Below, piece by piece: positions 54,098 to 62,628 of a stretch of DNA of 64,000 bases; positions within the stretch are counted from its first letter, which is position 1, and each line of letters starts with the position of its first letter. The position numbers and the translations under genes were made by a program. The DNA comes from Alkalimarinus alittae (GTDB lineage Bacteria; Pseudomonadota; Gammaproteobacteria; Pseudomonadales; Oleiphilaceae), in assembly GCF_026016465.1 (NCBI RefSeq), contig NZ_CP100390.1:248001-312000 (forward strand), in the 5' to 3' direction. A model generated the notes under the pieces. The model was not told the DNA's origin and did not search any database. It saw nothing but the letters and a program-made list of their open reading frames with translations.

Positions 54098-55000
54098 ATG
54101 TCTATTCCTGCAGCGTATGCTGCTGTCGTTATTGTTTGGTCTACCACCCCGCTAGGAATCGTGTGGAGTAGTGAGTCAGTGCCGCCTGTGATGGCTGCTT
54201 TTTTGCGCATGGCTATTGCCGCTTTTATTGGGTTCATTATCATTAAGTGGCGACGTATTCCTCTTCCGTGGAACAAACAGGCAGTGCACGTATACAGCTG
54301 TTCTGTATTGGGCGTTTTTGGTGCGATGTTATGTACTTACCTTGCGGCTAGGTCGATACCGTCTGGATTGATTTCAGTGGTGTATGGGTTTTCTCCACTT
54401 ATATCGGGTTTATTGGCGCAACGTATTTTAGGTGACTCAACGTTTACTAAAATGCGTTGGTTAGCAACGTTTATTGCCGTCATAGGGTTGGTGATTGTTT
54501 GCATGAATGACCTAGCGGTCAAAGGTAACGGCTGGAGTGGTATTGTGTTTATTTTGATGGCGGTATTCCTCTTTAGCAGCAGCGCCGTGTTGGTAAAACG
54601 CAGTAGTGTAAACCTGCATCCGTTTGCCACTACCGTAGGCGCGTTACTGTTATCACTGCCTCTCTACGCGGTCAGTATGTTATTACTAGATTCGCCTGTA
54701 TCGGTATCTGAGTGGGGCATTAGGTCACTCATGTCCATCACCTATCTGGCTTTATTTGGTTCATTGATCGGTTTTGTTTCTTACTTTTATGTGTTGCAAA
54801 ATCTGTCTCCGAGCACGGTTGCATTGGTGACATTGATTACACCTGTCTTTGCTATTTTGCTGGGGGCTTGGTTTAACAATGAAGTGATAGGTTGGCCGTT
54901 AGTAGTGGGAGCAAGCTGTGTCGTTTTAGGGCTCGTTATTTATCATTGGGGGGATTTGTTATTAAGCCGAATCACCGGTGGTGATAGGGTCATAAAATAA
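54098..55000 (+). CDS. DMT-superfamily transporter (EamA/RhaT type)
   Basis: 300 residues from the ATG at 54098 (AGGAG six bases before). Ten membrane helices in two EamA repeats (PAAYAAVVIVWSTTPLGIVW ... LISVVYGFSPLISGLL; second ... LSPSTVALVTLITPVFAILL). Likely exports a metabolite or amino acid; substrate unknown. Monocistronic. A minus-strand frame of 153 codons overlapping its start has no supporting features and was rejected. Confidence 0.87.
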   Translation: MSIPAAYAAVVIVWSTTPLGIVWSSESVPPVMAAFLRMAIAAFIGFIIIKWRRIPLPWNKQAVHVYSCSVLGVFGAMLCTYLAARSIPSGLISVVYGFSPLISGLLAQRILGDSTFTKMRWLATFIAVIGLVIVCMNDLAVKGNGWSGIVFILMAVFLFSSSAVLVKRSSVNLHPFATTVGALLLSLPLYAVSMLLLDSPVSVSEWGIRSLMSITYLALFGSLIGFVSYFYVLQNLSPSTVALVTLITPVFAILLGAWFNNEVIGWPLVVGASCVVLGLVIYHWGDLLLSRITGGDRVIK

Positions 55001-55019
55001 GGAAGGATGAACTAAAAAG

Positions 55020-55047
55020 AAAAGGGGCTTATTAAAACCCCTTTTTT
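55020..55047. terminator. bidirectional terminator
   Basis: AAAAGGGG-CTTATTAAAA-CCCCTTTTTT between the convergent transporter and TrhA genes. The A-run on the left allows use from both sides. Confidence 0.85.
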
Positions 55048-55093
55048 ATGGCGTTTTTCTGATTGTGAGAATGAAAATTCGTACTGGGTATTA

Positions 55094-55780
55094 TTATGCG
55101 GCGGGTAATACATAATAATAGACTGCAAAGTAGTGGCAGATACTACCGCCGAGTACAAACAGATGCCAAATTGCATGGTTGAAGGGAATTCTTTCACCTA
55201 CATAAAAAATAACCCCAAGAGTATAGGTTAGCCCCCCGATTATAAGTAACGTCAAACCGCCTGCTGCAAGAGATTCAACCAAATCAGTGCCTGCTAAAAC
55301 CACTAACCAACCCATTACGAGGTAGGTTGCCAATCGTAGATTATGAAACCGGTGGCCAAATGCAATTTTGAGAATAATCCCAGCAATTGCAATTCCCCAA
55401 ACGGCTGCAAACATCGGCCAGCCAACGCTCTCTCGCATATTAACCAGTAAGAAAGGTGTATAAGACCCCGCAATTAGAAGGTAGATCGCGCAGTGATCAA
55501 AGGTCATATATTTTGCCCTGCGCTTTGGGCATTTAGCGCTATGATAAAGCGTAGACGCTAGGTATAGCGACACTAGGCTAGTACCGTAGATGCTAAAGCT
55601 GATGACTTTCCACGGGTCGTTCATAGGGCTTGAGTACACGATCAGTAGTATGAGTCCAACAACGCTCAGTATAGCGCCAACACCATGGGAAAGACTGTTT
55701 GCAAGTTCTTCAGCTGCAGAGTATGAGCACGTTTGAGTGCCTTGACTGTCTGTTGTTGGTAGGACGGATTGTGATGCCAT
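55094..55780 (-). CDS. trhA: hemolysin III / TrhA (PAQR) family protein
   Basis: 228 residues and seven membrane helices. The family motifs are ELANSLSHGVGAI, STLYHSAKCPKRRAKYMTFD, CAIYLLIAGSYTPF, and the C-terminal AIWHLFVLGGSICHYFAV; these give the Ser/His/Asp zinc-site residues of PAQR proteins. TrhA affects membrane energetics and fatty-acid homeostasis in bacteria; the name hemolysin III is historic. Confidence 0.92.
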   Translation of the reverse strand: MASQSVLPTTDSQGTQTCSYSAAEELANSLSHGVGAILSVVGLILLIVYSSPMNDPWKVISFSIYGTSLVSLYLASTLYHSAKCPKRRAKYMTFDHCAIYLLIAGSYTPFLLVNMRESVGWPMFAAVWGIAIAGIILKIAFGHRFHNLRLATYLVMGWLVVLAGTDLVESLAAGGLTLLIIGGLTYTLGVIFYVGERIPFNHAIWHLFVLGGSICHYFAVYYYVLPAA

Positions 55781-56125
55781 AATGTGCTCACATAATAGTC
55801 AATTTAATTAAGAGTATACATGTTAGCGTTGGGGTGGTTTGTAGTGCAATGTGCTCAACAGTACCCATATCTTGCTTTCATCGTTCTGGCTGAGAAAAGG
55901 ATTAATTTATCTCTATTTTAATAAAGGGTTACAGCCGTCAGTGGTGATATTTCTGTGTATGTAAAAGAAATGTAAAAGTGGTAGTTGTACTTTTTCTTTC
56001 CATAAATATAGCCTTGTCTGTTTATAATTTGAACAGATTGGCTTTCTGGACTATAAAATAAGGTATAGCTCATAAAAATAGTGCCGCTATATTCTTGGGT
56101 GTGTGCTTTTACTTATAGGTCGCCT
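55781..56125. other. promoter region between divergent TrhA and esterase genes
   Basis: 345 bases, A+T-rich. A short frame upstream of and in phase with the esterase gene reaches back to 56081 (GTG), but no ribosome binding site supports it. No repeats or strong hairpins were seen. Confidence 0.4.
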
Positions 56126-57013
56126 ATGAACCGAGCCGCTGTAGTTAAATCGTTGATACGTGTTGGTATGCGCTTTGTACCTAACGAGCTTCCTGCTTAC
56201 CGGTTTTTCTCTGGAGGTGGGCATTTTCTGGGGCGGGCACCGAAAGGCTTTCAAGTCGATGCGACTCAAATTGGAGATATACCTGTTTTATGGGTGAATC
56301 ATAAAACAGAGTGTAGTTCACGCGTCATTTTATACCTTCATGGCGGCGGTTATAGCATTGGCTCAAACCGAACTCACCTTGAGTTAGCGTCAAGAATTGC
56401 TCGTGCTGCAAAGTCTCAGATGCTAATGGTGGAGTATCGGTTAGCACCAGAACATCCTTATCCGGCGGGGTTGAATGATGCATTGAAGGCCTATCAGTAT
56501 TTATTGGGTGAGCGGGTTTCACCTGAAAAAATCATCATCGCGGGTGATTCCGCAGGGGGCGGGTTGGCCGTTGCGTTATTGCAAACATTACGTAATAAAA
56601 AAATACCGATGCCAGCAGCCGCTGTTTGCCTATCGCCTTGGCTTGATCTGAGTTGCTCGATCTCATCACTGGCTAAAACCTTAAAGAATGATCCGCTTAT
56701 AACCCCTAAACGGATCCGTTTTTTTGCCAAGCATTATGCGGGCATTAATGACCGAACTCAGCCTGGATTATCACCCTTTTTTGGGGAGCTAGATAATCTA
56801 CCGCCGATGCTGATTCAAGTAGGTGGGGATGAAATATTGTTACCGGAATGCAAGCTATTTACTAGAAGGGCTAACAAATTAGGTTCTATGGTTGAGTTAC
56901 AGGTGTGGCCTGGAATGTTTCATGTCTGGCAGTTTGCGGCCAGTATCTTACCTGAAGGGCGACAGGCCATTCAGAAAATAGGGCTATTTATCAGAAAGGC
57001 CTCGCCGGTATAA
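56126..57013 (+). CDS. alpha/beta hydrolase, HSL-type esterase/lipase
   Basis: 295 residues from the ATG at 56126 (AGG seven bases before). Oxyanion motif LHGGGYSIGS, nucleophile in IIAGDSAGGGLAV, Asp in IQVGGDEILL and His in PGMFHVWQF complete the triad of the hormone-sensitive-lipase family. It should act on short-chain esters or on a hydroxylated lipid; no signal peptide, so cytoplasmic. Monocistronic. Confidence 0.9.
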   Translation: MNRAAVVKSLIRVGMRFVPNELPAYRFFSGGGHFLGRAPKGFQVDATQIGDIPVLWVNHKTECSSRVILYLHGGGYSIGSNRTHLELASRIARAAKSQMLMVEYRLAPEHPYPAGLNDALKAYQYLLGERVSPEKIIIAGDSAGGGLAVALLQTLRNKKIPMPAAAVCLSPWLDLSCSISSLAKTLKNDPLITPKRIRFFAKHYAGINDRTQPGLSPFFGELDNLPPMLIQVGGDEILLPECKLFTRRANKLGSMVELQVWPGMFHVWQFAASILPEGRQAIQKIGLFIRKASPV

Positions 57014-57035
57014 TGGCCGTAACTGCCATTAAGGT

Positions 57036-57131
57036 TTAGATGAAAACGACAGCCTCAGATAAACTCGAAAGCGCAAAATAAATGAGCATTGCGACAGTTA
57101 TTTTTAAAAATGAATTCATAGTATCGGTCAT
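57036..57131 (-). CDS. putative 31-residue membrane peptide
   Basis: Sequence begins MTDTMNSFLKITVAMLIYFA and ends with EAVVFI; one likely helix. AAGGGG lies seven bases before the ATG. The codons end 22 bases after the esterase stop on the other strand. Only these features support it; it may be a chance frame. Confidence 0.4.
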   Translation of the reverse strand: MTDTMNSFLKITVAMLIYFALSSLSEAVVFI

Positions 57132-57502
57132 GGTTATTCCCCTTAACTTGTTGGAATACATCTGATTGTTATCTGCAATTAACAATCCCTACCACTTTAA
57201 AAGCCTATTTAATCATCTCTTTATCTTGCGTTGTTAATCTTAACTATGTGCAAAGAATGAGTCTTACTGTATAAAAAGGTGACATAAGAATTCCGTTGAG
57301 TGTTACGTCAACGACTCGATAGTTAGCATACGACAACCCATAGTAAAAAAATAGCGGGACATTAGTCGTATTGAGGTATTCTGAAAACAGGAAAAACGCG
57401 TAAAGTGGTTTTTGTTTATCGATGCAAATAAGCCATAATAAAGCCTTTTTTATTACCTAGACTGAGCGCTGTTAATAGCCATATTGAAAAACGAGTGCAA
57501 AA
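57132..57502. other. intergenic region
   Basis: 371 bases, A+T-rich, no credible frame longer than 40 codons. It must hold promoters for the small peptide (minus) and the 126-residue protein (plus). The sequence TAATAAAGCCTTTTTTATTA near 57435 is a weak A+T-rich hairpin. Confidence 0.4.
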
Positions 57503-57883
57503 ATGAAAAAAACACCCAGTGAAGTTTCAGAGTGGGCAGAGGAAGCAAAAAGCGCTTTAGGTGTTGCCTGGATGCTGCTAAAAGGTGAGCAGCCTGAACC
57601 TAATGCCGAGCAGAAGAGCTATCTCTTTAAATATGGCGCAGCTTTGTGTAGCCTGAATCGAGGCATTAAAGACAAAGAAAAACAGAAAAGCTTATATCAG
57701 TTTTCTGCGAAGCGAGTGGCGGCAGGCTTTGAAGTCGATGAAGCCTCGAAAGTCCATTACGAGCTAAACTTTTTGATCGCCTATGTAGACGCTCATATTG
57801 GGCTGGGCCTGCTAAATGATGATCAGGCAGAAGAGATCATGCTTTATATCACGGAACATTTTGATATTAACGATTTAACCTAG
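57503..57883 (+). CDS. uncharacterised small protein
   Basis: 126 residues, acidic and helical, no signal peptide or membrane segment. Segments EEAKSALGVAWMLLKGEQ and ALCSLNRGIKDKEKQKSL suggest a helical bundle. Two cysteines or fewer. Family not recognised. It precedes the DUF1244 gene by 39 bases in the same direction and probably shares its transcript. Confidence 0.62.
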   Translation: MKKTPSEVSEWAEEAKSALGVAWMLLKGEQPEPNAEQKSYLFKYGAALCSLNRGIKDKEKQKSLYQFSAKRVAAGFEVDEASKVHYELNFLIAYVDAHIGLGLLNDDQAEEIMLYITEHFDINDLT

Positions 57884-57922
57884 TGTGAATTCAGTTGCAC
57901 TAGCAAAGTACTTGAGGGCGTT

Positions 57923-58246
57923 ATGACAGAGAGTAAGACAGACCTAACCACTAACGAACACGAAACTGTCACAGACATTGAAGCAGCAGTATTTCGTCGT
58001 TTATTGAAACACCTTGACGAGCGTAAAGATGCGCAGAATATAGATCTGATGAACCTCGCAGGTTTCTGTAGAAACTGCTTATCAAAATGGTACATGGCTG
58101 AAGCCGAAGCGCGCGGAGTTGATGTTGATTATGATGCTGCAAGAGAACGTGTATATGGAGAGCCATACGCTGATTGGAAAGAGAAATATCAGCAAGAAGC
58201 AACAGCAGAGCAGTTAGATAAATTTAAAGATTCGCATAAGCATTAA
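57923..58246 (+). CDS. DUF1244-family protein
   Basis: 107 residues; GAGGG precedes the ATG. The conserved core is AAVFRRLLKHLDERKDAQNI then DLMNLAGFCRNCLSKWYM and YGEPYADWKEKYQ, typical of DUF1244, with two cysteines in CRNC. Function unknown; common in proteobacteria. Followed by a terminator. Confidence 0.9.
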   Translation: MTESKTDLTTNEHETVTDIEAAVFRRLLKHLDERKDAQNIDLMNLAGFCRNCLSKWYMAEAEARGVDVDYDAARERVYGEPYADWKEKYQQEATAEQLDKFKDSHKH

Positions 58247-58256
58247 TGTAAGAATC

Positions 58257-58283
58257 AATCGCGGTATTTTGCCGCGATTTTTT
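58257..58283. terminator. Rho-independent terminator
   Basis: AATCGCGG-TATTTTG-CCGCGATTTTTT after the DUF1244 gene and before the end of the convergent GIY-YIG gene. Confidence 0.9.
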
Positions 58284-58301
58284 ACGAGTGCTCATATCTA
58301 C

Positions 58302-58601
58302 CTAGGATTCTGGGTATGCAAGCGCCCACTTTTTTGTTCTTGGCAGTTTCTTTATATCCATCTCTCGGCGAGTTGCTTCGGCACGACTCAGTGCGGGTTC
58401 TTGGTAAATAATGTTCAGGGGTTTATGGCCTCTAAAGAATTTAGCGCCTTTTTTGCCACGGCCTTCATAAGTGGCCAAATGTTCTTGAAAGCGACGATCT
58501 GTGTCGGTGGCAATACCGGTATATATACGCTCGGATTCGGTGATTATTAGATATACCCACCACTCAGATTCGTCTTTTGTAGGCTTGTTTTGCAACGTCA
58601 T
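58302..58601 (-). CDS. GIY-YIG nuclease-like protein (UPF0213/YhbQ type)
   Basis: 99 residues. WWVYLIITESERIYTGIATD is the GIY-YIG core (here VYLI ... IYTGI), with the following conserved Arg in DTDRRFQEHL, AKFFRGHKPL and the helical end RAEATRREMDIKKL with its Glu. Single-domain members are mostly of unknown role; E. coli YhbQ has nuclease activity in vitro. Confidence 0.9.
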   Translation of the reverse strand: MTLQNKPTKDESEWWVYLIITESERIYTGIATDTDRRFQEHLATYEGRGKKGAKFFRGHKPLNIIYQEPALSRAEATRREMDIKKLPRTKKWALAYPES

Positions 58602-58728
58602 AACGCTAACTTTTGTGGTCTGTGTGAAGGCCTGAATAAAATACGGCTGTTTTGTTATGTATCACAAGGAGTATATCATTACCTCTGATTCAACGATAAG
58701 TACGTGAAGCTTTAAAGGCTGGTGGTGT

Positions 58729-59193
58729 GTGGATAAAAAAATTATAGGCTTTCATGTAGACGATCAGGGTGATTGGGTTGCAGATTTGGAATGTGGGCAT
58801 GCTCAGCACGTTAGGCATAACCCCCCTTGGATTAACCGCCCGTGGGTTTTGGAACAAGAAGGGCGTGACAAATCTTTAGGCGAGACGCTGGATTGTTTAA
58901 AGTGCAATATGCCGTTATTGCCCACTAACAGTCAGTTGACACGAGTGTCTGAACTCTTTGATCAGCAAGTGCTTATTGATCAGTATGCGGGGTCTCAGAC
59001 CAATAATACAGACTGTTGGGTTCAGGTCGTTGTTTCTGAGGGGGCGTTGGTTTATCGGCAGGTTTCAGAGGAGACAAAAGGCTATGTGATTGACCAGGGT
59101 TTTTTTGCAGTTATTGAACCGGGTGCAACGTTCTTGTTGAGCCCAATGGGCGCGGTCTTATTTCACTTTTGCTACTACCAATACAGTTCGTAG
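58729..59193 (+). CDS. DUF3565 domain protein with C-terminal cupin-like domain
   Basis: 154 residues from a GTG. Residues 1-60 match DUF3565: LECGHAQHVRHNPPWINRPW with CLKCNM, a Cys/His zinc-type layout. The remainder (VSELFDQQVLIDQYAGSQTN, CWVQVVVSEGALVYRQVS, FAVIEPGATFLLSP) is a small beta-barrel like the TehB-like/DUF1971 cupins. Such proteins are of unknown role. Single gene. Confidence 0.75.
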   Translation: MDKKIIGFHVDDQGDWVADLECGHAQHVRHNPPWINRPWVLEQEGRDKSLGETLDCLKCNMPLLPTNSQLTRVSELFDQQVLIDQYAGSQTNNTDCWVQVVVSEGALVYRQVSEETKGYVIDQGFFAVIEPGATFLLSPMGAVLFHFCYYQYSS

Positions 59194-59243
59194 GCGGTAG
59201 CAAAAGCAGTTGATAAGATGGCACGAGCGTTAAAACGTTATCT

Positions 59244-59675
59244 TTAGCTAAACAAACCCATTCGTTCGATTTCTTGCTTCGGGCAGCGATCCATTACGAC
59301 ATCGATGCCTTCTTTTTTTACGATGTCTGCAGCGTCTGTGTTTACAACGCCAATTTGCATCCATATCACTTTAGGTGAGAGTGCGATGGCGCTATTAATC
59401 ATAGGGGCTACTCTTTCTGAATTTACAAATAAGTCGACCATATCAATAGCAGAAGGGATAGATTCAAGGCTGTCGTAAACGGTTTCACCCAGCAACGTTT
59501 CACCCGCCAAGCGTGGGCTTACTGGGATTATCTTAAACCCTTTCTCTTGAAGGAATTTCATAACCCGGTAGCTCGGACGGTCTTCTTTGTTGCTTGCGCC
59601 CACTAATGCAATGGTTTTAACGCTATGTAGGATGTCGCTGATTTGCTGGTCTGTATGTGGATCGCTATAGCTCAT
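59244..59675 (-). CDS. yccU: CoA-binding domain protein, YccU type
   Basis: 143 residues. Rossmann start IALVGASNKEDRPSYRVMKF, then FKIIPVSPRLAGETLLGE, VDLFVNSERV and the terminal CPKQEIERMGL with its conserved Cys-Pro, very close to E. coli YccU. It may sense CoA or a related nucleotide. Its ATG overlaps the folX stop (TAATG), so it is the third gene of the folE-folX operon. Confidence 0.9.
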   Translation of the reverse strand: MSYSDPHTDQQISDILHSVKTIALVGASNKEDRPSYRVMKFLQEKGFKIIPVSPRLAGETLLGETVYDSLESIPSAIDMVDLFVNSERVAPMINSAIALSPKVIWMQIGVVNTDAADIVKKEGIDVVMDRCPKQEIERMGLFS

Positions 59676-60043
59676 TAGATCACCTTTCTGGTGGCAGTCA
59701 GTGTAACGGATACCGAGTCGGCATAACGAAGGGCATAAGGTTTATCTATTTCGACAGTCGCATCCACCACGTCTTGATAGTCCATAATAATGCTCAATAT
59801 TTCATGCGTCATTCTTTCTAGCAGGGCAAAGCGATTATCTTCAACCAGCTTGATAATCTGCTTGGTGATGGTGCGATAGTTTAGCGCGGCTTCAATACAA
59901 TTCTCACTGATAGCTTTGCTGGCGTCGTAACGAATTGACGCGTTGATTAACACATCTTGTTGGTTATTAATTTCTTCATCTTTGATACCGATAAATGTTC
60001 TTAATCGCAGATTTTTAATATTTATTGTTGCAACAGAAGACAT
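59675..60043 (-). CDS. folX: dihydroneopterin triphosphate 2'-epimerase FolX
   Basis: 122 residues; [20 protein letters not shown] and [19 protein letters not shown] are nearly identical to the E. coli FolX blocks and distinguish it from FolB. It epimerises 7,8-dihydroneopterin triphosphate to the monapterin form on the way to tetrahydromonapterin, a cofactor of phenylalanine hydroxylase. FolE, encoded just upstream (45-base gap), supplies its substrate. folM, which would finish the pathway, is not in the window. Confidence 0.94.
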   Translation of the reverse strand: MSSVATINIKNLRLRTFIGIKDEEINNQQDVLINASIRYDASKAISENCIEAALNYRTITKQIIKLVEDNRFALLERMTHEILSIIMDYQDVVDATVEIDKPYALRYADSVSVTLTATRKVI

Positions 60044-60088
60044 AATTGTTTCACCAAAATCGCAATAAATTATCGATTAATCTGTAGC

Positions 60089-60646
60089 TTATCGTCGGCT
60101 AATAAGGGTTAAGAACTCAGACCGAGCGGCTTGAGACTCTCTCATTGTTCCGAGCATCATTGACGAGCTCATGACTGAGTTTTGCTTCTCAACGCCACGC
60201 ATCATCATACACATGTGTTTGGCTTCGATGACTACACCTACACCTTTAGCCCCGGTGACTTCCTGCACAGCTTCAGCTATTTGACGTGTTAGATTTTCTT
60301 GAATCTGAAGACGCCTAGCAAACATATCAATGATACGTGCGAACTTAGATAAACCGAGCACCTTGCCGTTTGGGATATAAGCGATATGGCATTTACCAAT
60401 AAAGGGCAGCATGTGATGTTCACAAAGGGAGTAAAGCTCGATGTCTTTGACGATGACCATTTCATCGTTGTCAGACTCGAAAATGGCATTATTAATAATG
60501 TCATCTAAATTTTGCCGGTAACCCTGAGTCAAAAACTGCATTGCTTTTGCTGCGCGTTTAGGTGTGTCGATTAAACCCTCTCGTTTAATGTCTTCACCTA
60601 CCGCCCCTATAACCTGGCGGAAACTTGACTCAAGAATATCTTGCAT
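60089..60646 (-). CDS. folE: GTP cyclohydrolase I
   Basis: 185 residues. Zinc ligands in [11 protein letters not shown] and in [30 protein letters not shown]-type block [15 protein letters not shown]. It converts GTP to 7,8-dihydroneopterin triphosphate, the first step of folate and pterin synthesis. Heading an operon with folX suggests that this copy serves monapterin rather than folate. The 206 bases up to the next small gene hold its promoter. Confidence 0.95.
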   Translation of the reverse strand: MQDILESSFRQVIGAVGEDIKREGLIDTPKRAAKAMQFLTQGYRQNLDDIINNAIFESDNDEMVIVKDIELYSLCEHHMLPFIGKCHIAYIPNGKVLGLSKFARIIDMFARRLQIQENLTRQIAEAVQEVTGAKGVGVVIEAKHMCMMMRGVEKQNSVMSSSMMLGTMRESQAARSEFLTLISRR

Positions 60647-60852
60647 GGACTAACCCCAGAAAAGCTGTAAATAAATCTGATATTTTAGGTTTTAACCTAG
60701 TGTTTATTGATTATCAATAATATAGGTATTGAAGGAAAATTGGAATGTAACATGAGAAGGGTTATGTTGGCTATTCGGTCGGCATTATTGATGGCTATAG
60801 CTTATCGCTGGCCTGAAAATACTCAGGTCAGCAACGTAATGCTTTTTATGGA

Positions 60853-61017
60853 TTAGTTTTGAAGGCTCTTTAGCTCTTGAGAAATAGCATCAGCCTCAGC
60901 TTTTAGTACCATATACATTAAACTATTAGGGCTTATTTTGGCCCTGTCTGCTTGCTGTAATTTGAGACTGTGTAGTCTAGTGAGTCTTTCGAAATAATCA
61001 TTTTGTTGGTACTGCAT
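60853..61017 (-). CDS. 54-residue small protein with perfect ribosome binding site
   Basis: Begins MQYQQNDYFERLTRLHSLKL and ends ISQELKSLQN; basic, amphipathic helix, no membrane segment. AGGAGG lies eight bases before the ATG, and a hairpin (ATCACC ... GGTGAT, 61032-61055) touches that site. Both are strong signs of a real, perhaps regulated, gene. I do not recognise the family. Confidence 0.72.
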   Translation of the reverse strand: MQYQQNDYFERLTRLHSLKLQQADRAKISPNSLMYMVLKAEADAISQELKSLQN

Positions 61018-61454
61018 AACCCAAACCTCCTATCACCGAATACATATCTGGTGATTTACATAATAGCTATCGACCGATTGTCTGTTTTCATGAGCAAAAG
61101 GCTATTGTTTTATCCCCTTTTAGCACTGCTATAAAATTCTAAAAGGCCATATATGCTGTTTTATTGTCGGAAACGGTTCAATTCGTACATTACTTAGTAT
61201 TCATACGCAAATTACCTGCCATACTGTCTGGAAAGCTAAGCAATACAAAAATATTTGTTTACAGGTTGAGCTTTATGCCTAGAAAGATAAAAATAGATCA
61301 ATGTAGTCAAACACTTACCTTTTGCTTTGCTCAGTGAGAATTAAGCAAATATTATGAGTTCAGGTTGTTTTGGATTAGCCCTTTTACAGTAAAAATAATA
61401 ACTGTAAAGAAACCTTTACATATAAGGGCAAAAAACTGTCATTTAGAGGCAATT
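61018..61454. other. promoter region of the 54-residue protein and the hydrolase
   Basis: 437 bases between divergent genes. On the left is the leader hairpin ATCACC-12-GGTGAT at 61032-61055 directly against the Shine-Dalgarno of the small gene. The rest is A+T-rich; a frame in phase with the hydrolase extends back to 61365 but has no ribosome binding site. Confidence 0.5.
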
Positions 61455-62333
61455 ATGGATACATCAGCAAACTTGGATGGCTGGCAACAAGGAGGGAAGT
61501 GGTTTACGTATCGGGACCACTCTATTTTTTGTCGTATAGAAGGGAAGGGTGAGCCGTTAGTGCTTATACACGGCTTTCCCACTTCATCATGGGATTGGCA
61601 TGCACTTTGGCCGGGTCTAACTGAGCGATACTTTGTGATTGCGATAGATATGATTGGTTTTGGGTTTTCAGATAAGCCAATTGACTATGATTATAATATT
61701 GTCGATCAAGCTGACTTGCTCTCTGGTTTTTTAAGGGAATTAGGCGTACAGCGTTGTGACCTTCTTTGCCATGATTATGGCGTGAATGTAGCTCAGGAAT
61801 TATTGGCGCGCCAATTAAAGGGGGAGCACGACTGCGAGATAACGAGCGTCTGCTTCTTAAACGGTGGGCTTTTTCCGGAAGCTCATCAGTCTGTTTTTGT
61901 TCAGCGCTTATTAAGTAGCTCTATAGGTGGCATTGTTAGTCGCTTTATTACCAAAAGTACTTATGAGAAATCACTCTGCCGCTTGTTTGGGGCTGCAAGT
62001 CAGCCAGACCCGGAATTATTGGAGAGTTTCTGGACGGTGGTTGAATACAATAACGGGCTAGGACTGTTACACCGCTTAGCCCGCTATATCGATGAGCGGC
62101 GATGCCATCGCAATCGTTGGGTTGAAGCATTACAGAAAGCCGACGTACCGATGCGTTTTATCAATGGTATCGCTGACCCTGCTTCAGGCCTTGAAATGGC
62201 TGACCGTTATGAAGTACTTATTGAAAATGGCGATGTTGTTCGTTTGGAGGGGGTTGGGCATTACCCGCATATTGAAACGCCTCAGCGGGTTTTGAGCACA
62301 TATCTTGAATTCCGGCAGATAGTTGATGTTTAA
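61455..62333 (+). CDS. alpha/beta hydrolase, haloalkane dehalogenase/epoxide hydrolase-like
   Basis: 292 residues from the ATG at 61455 (AGAGG six bases before). Oxyanion motif LVLIHGFPTSSWDWH, nucleophile Asp in CDLLCHDYGVNVAQ, and catalytic His in LEGVGHYPHIETP. An Asp nucleophile is the mark of haloalkane dehalogenases and epoxide hydrolases; the second Trp of dehalogenases (HDWG) is Tyr here, which favours the epoxide-hydrolase or MEST-like branch. No signal peptide. Monocistronic. Confidence 0.87.
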   Translation: MDTSANLDGWQQGGKWFTYRDHSIFCRIEGKGEPLVLIHGFPTSSWDWHALWPGLTERYFVIAIDMIGFGFSDKPIDYDYNIVDQADLLSGFLRELGVQRCDLLCHDYGVNVAQELLARQLKGEHDCEITSVCFLNGGLFPEAHQSVFVQRLLSSSIGGIVSRFITKSTYEKSLCRLFGAASQPDPELLESFWTVVEYNNGLGLLHRLARYIDERRCHRNRWVEALQKADVPMRFINGIADPASGLEMADRYEVLIENGDVVRLEGVGHYPHIETPQRVLSTYLEFRQIVDV

Positions 62334-62415
62334 CGGTCTGCAGGACTTATTGTGATGGCTTCGGATATTTTTAACTATATTTAACTTGCATCATTAAGAA
62401 CGAGTTATTATGTTC

Positions 62416-62467
62416 GGCATACTTACTTATGCCTACTTTTTATAGGCTTATGACTAACTAAGCCTAT
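62416..62467. repeat. two adjacent perfect hairpins
   Basis: GGCATA-CTTACT-TATGCC (62416-62433) and ATAGGCTTA-TGACTAAC-TAAGCCTAT (62442-62467). Neither has a T-run; the second touches the MITE-like element. Confidence 0.6.
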
Positions 62468-62468
62468 C

Positions 62469-62582
62469 CAGAAACGACAGTCATTCCCGCGAAGGCGGGA
62501 ATCCATAACGTGAAATTACGCCAAGACAATGAATCCGCGCCTTCGCGAGGATGACAAAAGGTGGCGTTTCGGTGTTTCTGGG
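62469..62582. mobile_element. MITE-like inverted-repeat element
   Basis: Outer inverted repeats CCAGAAAC (62469-62476) and GTTTCTGG (62575-62582) enclose two inverted copies of the widespread CATTCCCGCGAAGGCGGGAA motif: 62481-62507 and, in inverse, 62529-62555 (21 of 27 identical). The 114-base element has no coding capacity. The inner motif is a well-known dispersed palindrome in proteobacteria. Target-site duplications are not evident. Confidence 0.6.
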
Positions 62583-62628
62583 AAGGTATTAACTAGCTCA
62601 ATACCGAACCGTTCTACTGGAGAACTAG

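Noticed and set aside
53815-54276. Minus-strand frame of 153 codons
   Set aside because: It overlaps the start and ribosome binding site of the DMT transporter, has no ribosome binding site of its own and low-complexity content.
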